A program made the translations under genes and the position numbers. DNA of 55,126 nucleotides from Lachnospiraceae bacterium UBA7027. GTDB taxonomy: Bacteria; Bacillota; Clostridia; Lachnospirales; Lachnospiraceae. How positions within the stretch are numbered: the first letter of the stretch is position 1; each line of letters starts with the position of its first letter. Location of the stretch: the NCBI GenBank assembly GCA_002494135.1, contig DLBG01000124.1, positions 1 through 55,126 on the forward strand, read 5' to 3'. The notes below the pieces were generated by a model. That model searched no databases. It was given only the letters and a program-made list of their open reading frames with translations, and was not told the origin of the DNA. Below are positions 42,436 to 49,456 of this stretch, piece after piece.

Positions 42436-44590
42436 GAGACTGAACCGTTCGGAGAAATTGCAGTTTTTACTGGATTTCAATTACATGAATGCTCAGATAT
42501 ATATGGAAGATGAGAAAAGGGAAGAATTCGAGGAAATTACGAAGGATTACTTTGTCCCGAAGGATGAGAAGGGGCAGCTGGTTGTTTCCGAAACATCGGC
42601 CCGTCTCGGTGAACTTTTGAAGAAAAAGTCGGAACTCGAAGAGCAGTTCGGCAGAGAAGTTCAGAAAATAATGGCGCAGATGCCGAACGATGAGAAAGGA
42701 AAGAAAATTCCGGAGAATGAAAGAGAAGCTGCGGCCATTTTTAAAGCAAGCCGTGAAACACTTGCCGGTTACCGGTTATCGCTGGTTAACCGGTTCATCG
42801 AAAAAGATCTTTTTGAAAAAGGCTATATCACTGATGCGGACTGCAACGCATTCTTAAAAAGTCAGGGAATCACGGTAAAGACTGCCCGCAACAAAGAGAA
42901 TGTGGAGGCTGCACAGAAAGAGAACCGTCAGGCATTTTTAAATAAAATGAATGATGTTTACAGAGGGGTAAAGGTGATTCACGAACAGGCCCTGACTGTC
43001 AAGAAAGATGATGCGGGAAAGGCAGCTTATGAAATCGGACATAAGTTCCCGACAGACTTAATGGTAGCCGAGAGCTCTTTATCCGCCGAGGCGAAGGCTT
43101 TTGCAATCAACAGGGAAGCGACCAGTGACGCAGAATTTTATAAAAGAGAAATTGCGACAAAGCTCGAAGAGGATATGAATTATGCGGAGCTTGAAGGCAG
43201 GACTTCGAATCTTTTATATCAGACCGCATATCCGAAAGCCATGTCCAAAGTGTACGGAATACTTCGTTCCACCGGTGCCGGAGATACCTGGTGGCATAAG
43301 AACAACAGCGAAGATTTTGATGATGTTTTGAAATACATGAAGGCTTATGACGAAGTGGCGGCGAGCGGTGCTTCCCTCGAGGAAATCAACGAAGCCGGAC
43401 AGAGTATTGTAACGAAGGGCCTTGCATACATCGACGGAAAAGAGAAGGTTCGTTCCAGCCAGTTCGGCAGGGATCGTTTTGATGCCGTAATGACGGCGCT
43501 TTCCCTTTACATGGACAGAGCGGATTTTGAGGCTCTTTGTAATAAAATCAACAAAAAACGAGGAGTGCTCGGCAAACGCAGCCATGAGGATTATGTATCC
43601 GTAGACAAGTATGTTTCCAAAGCATCCCAGTATTCCAGACGGATTCCGTTTGATCAGGATCTCGATCAGGAAATGTTAAGACAGGATCAGGAAGTGAATC
43701 CGATTCCCAGAACGGGAGAATTTTATGAATTAAATAACATAAAGGGCATCGGAGACAGAAACGTAGACAAGAGAGAATTTGCCGCGATTGCGTTTGGCAT
43801 CAAGGGACAGAATCCGGTACAGGAAACCTATAAAGCTTTATGTGCCAATACCTTCGGGGAAGGAAAAGAAGCTTTGGCAAAAGTAATTGTCAAAGCCTTA
43901 AGACAGTATAACAGAGAAGCCAACGGAAGTAATGAAATAACCGACAAGTGGGCACTCAATGCGGAAAGAACAGCCACCTTACTGGAATGGCTGGAGAAGG
44001 ATCCCGAACTTGCGAAGGCCGCACAGGAATTGGGCAAGGGAGATAAAAAGAATGAGATGAAGGGCCTGACGGAGGATGAGATTGTTTTTGCCAAGGGACA
44101 GGTCGAAACGGCAAAACTTGCAGTCCTTGCCAAAAATGCCGAGAAACGCTTAAATTCGAACGAAAAGCTTACGGATGAACAGAAGCGCAGTCTTTATACG
44201 GATATTGTAAAGTTTGAATATGTGAACGCATATTTCTACAGCAATCATGCCGTCAACGATGCGAACAGTCCTCATTACAAAGATTTTATGGACGGTGAGG
44301 AAGCCTTTAAACACGCAAACAATAAAGAAGCGCTTCAGACGATGCTTCGCGGAGAAAAACGCGAACTCAGCAAGGATATTATAAAAATGAGCAATCCGGA
44401 TTTCAGAAAAGCTCTGGATGCCGGATGCAAAAACGCTTTAAATACCTTAAAGCCGGAGAAGTATGATTTTAATGAGGCAAAGGGTAAAATCAAAGGATGG
44501 GATTTCCAGAAAAAGACCCTTACCAATGCGGTGACTGCGGAACTCGAGAAGCCAGCTCTCAAGAGCGGACCGGTTGTCGGAAAAAGTTGA
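42401..44590 (+). CDS. Module-bearing protein 8, 729 aa
   Basis: The start at 42401 (MPKNTAL) is chosen because AAGGAG (42388-42393) is 7 bp upstream; the alternative ATG at 42395 is too close. There is no signal peptide. The N-terminal helical region contains SEKLQFLLDFNYMNAQIY. The shared module is at about residues 300-395 (NSEDFDDVLKYM, LAYIDGK, RDRFDAVM). A C-terminal region (about 596-690: SLYTDIVKFEYVNAYFYSNH, then NSPHYKDFM) resembles, more weakly, the end domain of the 280-, 705- and 1073-aa proteins. It ends LKSGPVVGKS. It is the third gene of the operator 5 operon; the protease gene follows 21 bp later without terminator. Function unknown. Confidence 0.78.
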   Translation: MPKNTALNTHYRRLNRSEKLQFLLDFNYMNAQIYMEDEKREEFEEITKDYFVPKDEKGQLVVSETSARLGELLKKKSELEEQFGREVQKIMAQMPNDEKGKKIPENEREAAAIFKASRETLAGYRLSLVNRFIEKDLFEKGYITDADCNAFLKSQGITVKTARNKENVEAAQKENRQAFLNKMNDVYRGVKVIHEQALTVKKDDAGKAAYEIGHKFPTDLMVAESSLSAEAKAFAINREATSDAEFYKREIATKLEEDMNYAELEGRTSNLLYQTAYPKAMSKVYGILRSTGAGDTWWHKNNSEDFDDVLKYMKAYDEVAASGASLEEINEAGQSIVTKGLAYIDGKEKVRSSQFGRDRFDAVMTALSLYMDRADFEALCNKINKKRGVLGKRSHEDYVSVDKYVSKASQYSRRIPFDQDLDQEMLRQDQEVNPIPRTGEFYELNNIKGIGDRNVDKREFAAIAFGIKGQNPVQETYKALCANTFGEGKEALAKVIVKALRQYNREANGSNEITDKWALNAERTATLLEWLEKDPELAKAAQELGKGDKKNEMKGLTEDEIVFAKGQVETAKLAVLAKNAEKRLNSNEKLTDEQKRSLYTDIVKFEYVNAYFYSNHAVNDANSPHYKDFMDGEEAFKHANNKEALQTMLRGEKRELSKDIIKMSNPDFRKALDAGCKNALNTLKPEKYDFNEAKGKIKGWDFQKKTLTNAVTAELEKPALKSGPVVGKS

Positions 44591-44611
44591 TAGCAAAAAG
44601 AAAGGGTGTAT

Positions 44612-45211
44612 ATGACAGAACGTTTGATAGACGCAGCCATCAGCGCCGGCATCATTATTCTGATTGTTCCCGTGGTAGGTCTTCTGATTGATTTTATCAC
44701 GGAAGAAGTTGCGAAAAGCATGGCGAAAAGCATAGGTGTGAGCGTCACGATTTTCATTCTGGATTATCTGACTTTTATAGGGACAGTTCATCATGAATTG
44801 TCCCATGCTCTTTATGCGCTTATTACCGGCGCGAAGGTTACGAAAGTCGAGATTTTTAAACCGACCGGGAACCGGCTCGGATGTGTGGAGTTTTCACCCC
44901 GCGGCAACTGGGTTACGAAATCGCTGCAGTTAACATTATCGGCGGTTGCACCGACTGTGCAGGGATTCGTAAGCGAGGTCCTTTTGTTTAAACTGATTAC
45001 CTGGCTGCAGGGACCGCTGTGGCTGAAAATCGTAATCGGATACGTTATGGCATCGATTTTTATTCATATGACAATGAGCAGTGCGGACGTAAAGGCGGCA
45101 TGGAAAGGGCTGCCTTTTGTGGCGCTTTTAATCTTTGTAATCTGTTTTGCCTTCGGTGTGGATCTGCTCGGAATTTTCCAGGGATTCTTCGCATCGACCG
45201 GAGCTGCTTAA
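44612..45211 (+). CDS. M50-like membrane metalloprotease
   Basis: Integral membrane protein of 199 aa. The ATG at 44612 is favoured over the GTG at 44606, which overlaps the AAAGGG ribosome site. The zinc motif H61-E62-L-S-H65 lies in HHELSHALYAL at the end of a membrane helix, followed by GAKVTKVEIFKPTGN, as in M50B-like peptidases (PF13398 type). Four to five membrane helices are predicted (about 10-30, 42-62, 108-130, 135-152, 165-185). A second conserved Asp (SADVKAAW) near residue 155 may complete the metal site. Such proteases cleave membrane proteins or control regulators. It follows the module-protein operon closely and may be cotranscribed. Role in the system is unknown. Confidence 0.78.
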   Translation: MTERLIDAAISAGIIILIVPVVGLLIDFITEEVAKSMAKSIGVSVTIFILDYLTFIGTVHHELSHALYALITGAKVTKVEIFKPTGNRLGCVEFSPRGNWVTKSLQLTLSAVAPTVQGFVSEVLLFKLITWLQGPLWLKIVIGYVMASIFIHMTMSSADVKAAWKGLPFVALLIFVICFAFGVDLLGIFQGFFASTGAA

Positions 45212-45256
45212 ACTTCTGCGGGACAGGGATGCGTACCATTTTTGCCCCAAAAGGTG

Positions 45257-45262
45257 TATAAT
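45257..45262 (+). promoter_or_regulatory. Possible -10 element (TATAAT) ahead of phosphatase gene
   Basis: A perfect TATAAT stands 50 bp before the start at 45312. No convincing -35 lies 17 bp upstream (TACCAT), so it is either weak, activator-dependent or chance. Confidence 0.4.
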
Positions 45263-45311
45263 ATTCCGAGTGGGATATTCCTTCGGGCGTAAAACCGGAA
45301 AGGATGATGGA

Positions 45312-46877
45312 ATGGATACAGCAAGAAAACAACAGACAAGGGAAGGATTTATAAGCCTCGGTGTTTATACGCTTCTGATTGCCCTGACGATTGTTAATAT
45401 CTTTCAGAGAAAACTGACGACACTGGAGCCGGCCTATATCATTAATATTACGGCAGATTTGTTTGCCATGATTCTCGGTACGGTTTTATATATCTGTATT
45501 CAGTTTGATTTGGAGAAGACTGGACCGAAAATCAAATATTTCCGCTATCTTTTAAACATTTCGTTCCTCGGTGTGTTCACCGACGCCTGTGCATGGCTGG
45601 TGGACGGAATTCCCGAAATGAGAGTCGTCAACATCATTGACAATACGTTCTATTATGCCTGCTCTCCGCTACAGGTTTATTTTTTATGGCTGTACATGTC
45701 AGCTTTTGTTAAGCTGGAGAAGAAGGCTTATAAAATCATGGGACGCATAATCCATGCCGGCATGGGTGTTGCTCTTTTTATGAGACTGATGAACTTAATC
45801 TTCGGACAGTATTTTACCGTAGGTGCGGACGGTATTTATGCAAGAGGAAACCTGTACGGTCTTTCCAACATCTACACGTTTTCAACGCTGATTGCCATTG
45901 TAACCGTAATCATTATTGAGCGCAGGCAGTTAAAGAGTTACCAGATTGCGGCGTTTTTCATTTATGCGTTCGGTCCGCTGGTGGTCGGCATATTTACCGC
46001 ATTTGTATACGGTCTGTCCGTAATTCCCGGGTTTGTAATGCTGATTCTTCTTCTGGTTTACTGCGTGCTGAATATTTCGCAGGGACGAGCCAAGGCGGTG
46101 GCGGATCATGACCTGCAGATGGCTTCCAAAATTCAGGAGAGCGTTCTTCCGAGAATCTTCCCTTATCTTCCGGAGCGGTGTGAATTCGATGTTTTTGCAA
46201 GTATGACTCCCGCGAAAGAGGTCGGAGGAGATTTCTACGATTTCTTTATGATTGATGACGATCATCTTGCAATGGTAATGGCAGATGTTTCCGGAAAAGG
46301 AATTCCGGCATCGCTTTTCATGATGATTTCCAGAACCATGATTAAGAACTATGCCCTTGTCGGTAAATATTCCACCTCCGAGATTCTTCATGAGGTAAAC
46401 AACAGACTCTGCGAAGGCAATCAGTTAGAGATGTTCGTAACGGTCTGGATCGGAATTGTGTCACTTTCCACCGGTAAAGGAATTGCATCCAATGCGGGAC
46501 ACGAACATCCGGCACTTTGCAGAAACGGCGGAGAATTTGAACTTGTAAAATATCGTCATTCCATGGCAGTAGCGGCTATGGAAGATATACAATTCGAAGA
46601 ACATGAATTCCAGTTAAATCCGGGTGATGCATTTTTTATTTACACGGACGGTGTTGCGGAAGCAAATGACTCCCAGGGCAATCAGTTCGGATCGGAAAGA
46701 CTGATTCAGGCACTGAACAAAGCACCCGATGCGAACGCAAAGGGAATTCTGATTCGTGTTCAGGAAAGTATCGATGAATTTGTAAAAGATGCGGATCAGT
46801 TTGACGATATTACGATGCTGGCATTCCGCTATTTCGGACCGAATGCCGAAGCAGTGTCGAAGTCATCAAACGATTAG
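45312..46877 (+). CDS. Membrane-bound SpoIIE/RsbU-type PP2C phosphatase
   Basis: Protein of 521 aa. The start at 45312 has AAAGGA 7 bp upstream; an upstream in-frame extension from 45147 would overlap the previous gene and is rejected. Residues 1-255 hold about seven membrane helices without a large extracellular domain, a layout like that of the kinase at 195. After a linker, residues about 270-510 form the PP2C domain: AKEVGGDFYDFF, ADVSGKGIPASLFM, YTDGVAEAND and DQFDDITML supply the metal-binding Asp/Gly residues. Such phosphatases remove phosphate from STAS anti-sigma antagonists. The only STAS protein in the window is encoded at 13754 in the T4SS cluster, so this pair may form a partner switch (inference). 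Confidence 0.9.
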   Translation: MDTARKQQTREGFISLGVYTLLIALTIVNIFQRKLTTLEPAYIINITADLFAMILGTVLYICIQFDLEKTGPKIKYFRYLLNISFLGVFTDACAWLVDGIPEMRVVNIIDNTFYYACSPLQVYFLWLYMSAFVKLEKKAYKIMGRIIHAGMGVALFMRLMNLIFGQYFTVGADGIYARGNLYGLSNIYTFSTLIAIVTVIIIERRQLKSYQIAAFFIYAFGPLVVGIFTAFVYGLSVIPGFVMLILLLVYCVLNISQGRAKAVADHDLQMASKIQESVLPRIFPYLPERCEFDVFASMTPAKEVGGDFYDFFMIDDDHLAMVMADVSGKGIPASLFMMISRTMIKNYALVGKYSTSEILHEVNNRLCEGNQLEMFVTVWIGIVSLSTGKGIASNAGHEHPALCRNGGEFELVKYRHSMAVAAMEDIQFEEHEFQLNPGDAFFIYTDGVAEANDSQGNQFGSERLIQALNKAPDANAKGILIRVQESIDEFVKDADQFDDITMLAFRYFGPNAEAVSKSSND

Positions 46878-46893
46878 GAAGGGAAATACAAAA

Positions 46894-47292
46894 ATGAAAA
46901 GTCTGGATGAAATAAAAGAATTTTTCAGCAATGACAGATATGCGACCGAAACCGGTGCCGTCATCGAAGAGGTCGGGGATAAATACGCGAAGTGTTCCGT
47001 TGAATTAAACGAAATACATCGCAATGCGGTTGGCGGTGTGATGGGTGCCGTGTATTATACTTTGGCGGATTTCGCATTCGCGGTTGCAACGAATCACGAA
47101 CAACCGGGTATCGTATCGCTGGATGCCAATATCAGTTTCTTAAGTTCCTGCAAAGGGACAAAACTGATTGCCGAGGCACAGTGCGTTCGTGACGGCAGAA
47201 CCACCTGCTATTACCGGATCCCGATTACGGACGAGAACGGTACGTTGCTGACGATGGTGAATATAACGGGATTTAAGACACAGAACAGGTAA
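46894..47292 (+). CDS. PaaI-like hotdog-fold thioesterase
   Basis: Protein of 132 aa with a good AGGAAGGGA ribosome site. The sequence fits the single hotdog domain of the PaaI/YdiI (4HBT) family: HRNAVGGVMGAVYYTLADFAF carries the H-N-x-G-G-V-x-G-x-x-x-x-L-x-D pattern, with the catalytic acidic residue in the ADFAF helix. The later strands SLDANISFLSSCKGTKLIAEA and ITDENGTLLTMVNITGFK also agree. The likely reaction is hydrolysis of an acyl- or aryl-CoA thioester in the cytoplasm; substrate unknown. It sits 16 bp after the phosphatase and overlaps the start of the methyltransferase (TAATG). Probably housekeeping and unrelated to the secretion cluster. Confidence 0.88.
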   Translation: MKSLDEIKEFFSNDRYATETGAVIEEVGDKYAKCSVELNEIHRNAVGGVMGAVYYTLADFAFAVATNHEQPGIVSLDANISFLSSCKGTKLIAEAQCVRDGRTTCYYRIPITDENGTLLTMVNITGFKTQNR

Positions 47293-48743
47293 TGATCATG
47301 ATACTTCCCATTGAATTTGAGAACCGAATGAAAAACCTTTTAGGGGAGGAATACGAAGCATTTGCCAAATCCTTCTGTGAAGGAAACGAAGCGAAAGGGC
47401 TTCGTTTTTCTTTGTGCAGGCTAAAAGATGCTGTGACTCCGGCATTTGAGGATATGATCGATGAGACGATTCCGTGGTCACGCGGAGGATACTACATACG
47501 TAGTACAATTGGCAGGGAAAAGAACACATCGAAAAACATCCAGCCCGGAAAGAATCTGTATCACGAAGCCGGGGCCTATTATCTGCAGGAACCGTCCGCT
47601 ATGGTGGTGGCAACCCTTGCGGATGTGAAACCGGGGGAGAAAGTTTTAGATCTTTGTGCGGCACCCGGCGGCAAAACCACCGCGCTCGGAGATATGCTTT
47701 GCGGGGAAGGAGTGCTTGTCAGCAATGAGATTCATCCGGCCCGTGTAAAAAAACTGTCGGAGAACGTGGAACGCATGGGTATTTCCAATGCGCTTGTTTT
47801 AAACGAAACACCACAGAAGATTGCGGAGCTTTTCCCCGAATTCTTCGACTGCGTGGTTGTGGATGCACCCTGCTCCGGCGAAGGAATGTTTCGGAAGGAA
47901 GATGCGGCGATTCATGAGTGGAGTCCCGAAAATGTGGAAATGTGTGCTGCAAGGCAGAAGGATATCCTGCGCGAAGCCGTCAAGTGCGTGGCGCCCGGCG
48001 GCAGACTGGTATATTCCACCTGCACATTCGCTCCGGCCGAAGATGAGGAGAATGTTGCATGGCTTCTTTCGGAGTATCCGGAGTTCCATACGGCAGAGGT
48101 GTCGGAAGAAATTCGGAACGCGGTTTCTGTCGGCGAGTATGGGATTCGAATCTGGCCTCACAAGCAACGCGGCGAGGGACATTTTGCAGCAATTCTAAAG
48201 AAAAAGGGCGAAAGAGCAGAGGCAAATATCAGTGTTTCAAAGACGGATAAGCGTGGCAAGAATATCGCCCTGTCGCGCGGACAGCGCGAAGCCTTCGAAG
48301 TGTTCGCAAAAGAAACCCTGACGGAAACCGGTAAGGCCCGCTTTACGGAAGTCACCACCTATTCGCCGAACGATGAACGCGTGGCGGCGCTTTACGGCGA
48401 TAATCTGTACCTGATGCCTTTTTACTTCCCCGGCAAGGGCGTAAAGATCGAGCGTGCAGGCCTTCATATCGGAACCTTTGCAAAGAATCGTTTCGAGCCG
48501 TCGCTGGCACTTTCGAGAGTCCTGAAAAAAGAGGACGTAAAAAACGTCCTCGATTTAACCGCGGAAGAGAAGGACAAGGCGTTTGCTTACATCCGCGGCG
48601 AGCAGTTATCCGGCATTTCGGCCGACTTAAAAGGCTGGACACTGGTCATGTACGACGGTTATGCCCTGGGATTCGGCAAAGCCTCCGGAGGAGCCCTTAA
48701 GAACCATTACCCCAAAGGACTGCGAAAAGAACTACAGATGTAG
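47292..48743 (+). CDS. RsmF-like 16S rRNA (cytosine-C5) methyltransferase
   Basis: Protein of 483 aa, NOL1/NOP2/Sun family. The SAM-binding motif LDLCAAPGGKTTAL lies near residue 118. The catalytic pair of cysteines is C194 in VDAPCSGEGMF and C244 in YSTCTFAPAEDEEN; the TC-motif cysteine attacks cytosine C6 and the PC-motif cysteine helps product release. The C-terminal 150 residues (YLMPFYFPGKGVKIERAGLH, then GWTLVMYDGYALGFGK) are the RNA-binding PUA-like extension typical of Bacillota RsmF-type enzymes (YebU relatives). It acts on 16S rRNA in the cytoplasm; the exact cytosine is not decidable here. It is convergent with the ABC transporter genes, 8 bp between stops, and its 3' part contains their terminator on the opposite strand. 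Confidence 0.93.
   Translation: MIMILPIEFENRMKNLLGEEYEAFAKSFCEGNEAKGLRFSLCRLKDAVTPAFEDMIDETIPWSRGGYYIRSTIGREKNTSKNIQPGKNLYHEAGAYYLQEPSAMVVATLADVKPGEKVLDLCAAPGGKTTALGDMLCGEGVLVSNEIHPARVKKLSENVERMGISNALVLNETPQKIAELFPEFFDCVVVDAPCSGEGMFRKEDAAIHEWSPENVEMCAARQKDILREAVKCVAPGGRLVYSTCTFAPAEDEENVAWLLSEYPEFHTAEVSEEIRNAVSVGEYGIRIWPHKQRGEGHFAAILKKKGERAEANISVSKTDKRGKNIALSRGQREAFEVFAKETLTETGKARFTEVTTYSPNDERVAALYGDNLYLMPFYFPGKGVKIERAGLHIGTFAKNRFEPSLALSRVLKKEDVKNVLDLTAEEKDKAFAYIRGEQLSGISADLKGWTLVMYDGYALGFGKASGGALKNHYPKGLRKELQM
48525..48551 (-). terminator. Minus-strand intrinsic terminator inside the methyltransferase CDS
   Basis: Read on the minus strand: GAGGACGT, a TTTTT loop, ACGTCCTC, then TTTTTT (plus-strand stem arms 48531-48538 and 48544-48551, A-run 48525-48530). 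The perfect 8-bp stem and T-run fit an intrinsic terminator for the ABC transporter operon, about 200 bp past the ATPase stop. On the plus strand it encodes KKEDVKNVL. Confidence 0.82.
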
Positions 48744-48751
48744 TGATATTA

Positions 48752-49426
48752 TCATTCAATCAGCCTTCCGTCCTGTATTTCAATAATGCGATCCGCATAA
48801 GAGGCAATATTCATATCGTGAGTTACAAACACAACGGTCTTGCCGTCCTGCTGAAGTTTTTTGAATATTTCCATGATTTGTTTTGCGTTTCCGGAGTCCA
48901 GTGCTCCGGTCGGCTCGTCAGCGATGACAAGCTTTGGATTATTCACAATAGCTCTGGCTATCGCAACGCGTTGCTTCTGACCACCGGATAATTCATTGCA
49001 ACGTTTCTTTGAAAAGTCTTCCATATCCACCTGCCGTAGAACCTGTAAGGCGAGTTTTTTCTTTTCGCGGGATTTGCGTTTGTTCTTCCTGTCAAAATCC
49101 AAAGGCATCATTACATTTTCGATAGCCGTAAAGTCCTCTACCAAAGCATAATCCTGCATAACGAGACCGATTTCGCCGGTCCGCAGTTGTGATTTATCTT
49201 TATCGGGGAGGTCCGTGACGTCTCTTTCATCAAGCATGTAAGTTCCTTCATCTGCACTGTCAATAAATGCAAGAATGTGGAGTAATGTTGATTTGCCGGC
49301 ACCGGAAGTTCCAACAATGGCAACGATTTCCTGATTTTCAATCGTCAAAGAGATTCCGCGCAGTGCTTCGAAAGCATTGGAGTGGTTTTTGTTATAGATT
49401 TTTTTGATGTCTTTTAATTGAATCAT
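48752..49426 (-). CDS. MacB/LolD-type ABC transporter ATP-binding protein
   Basis: ATPase of 224 aa. All nucleotide-binding motifs are present: Walker A GTSGAGKSTLL (about residue 39), Q-loop LVMQDYAL, signature LSGGQKQRVAIARAI, Walker B LVIADEPTGALD and H-loop VTHD. The ADEPTGALDS pattern and short length are those of the LolD/MacB/FtsE-like group (cd03255 type), which partner FtsX-fold permeases. It is the last gene of the minus-strand cluster, 30 bp after the 429-aa permease gene, and the only ATPase visible for four permeases. Transporters of this group in Gram-positive bacteria move peptides or lipids or act in antimicrobial peptide sensing and resistance; the substrate is unknown. Confidence 0.96.
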   Translation of the reverse strand: MIQLKDIKKIYNKNHSNAFEALRGISLTIENQEIVAIVGTSGAGKSTLLHILAFIDSADEGTYMLDERDVTDLPDKDKSQLRTGEIGLVMQDYALVEDFTAIENVMMPLDFDRKNKRKSREKKKLALQVLRQVDMEDFSKKRCNELSGGQKQRVAIARAIVNNPKLVIADEPTGALDSGNAKQIMEIFKKLQQDGKTVVFVTHDMNIASYADRIIEIQDGRLIE

Positions 49427-49456
49427 TGTAATTCAGACCTTTCTGAGATTTATGAA

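Noticed and set aside
44781..44840. Rhomboid or signal-peptidase-like protein
   Set aside because: No catalytic Ser motif; the HELSH zinc motif on a membrane helix fits M50-type metalloproteases instead.
45147..45311. 55-residue N-terminal extension of the phosphatase
   Set aside because: It would overlap the protease gene, has no ribosome site and reads through the TATAAT element; the ATG at 45312 has a well-spaced AAAGGA.
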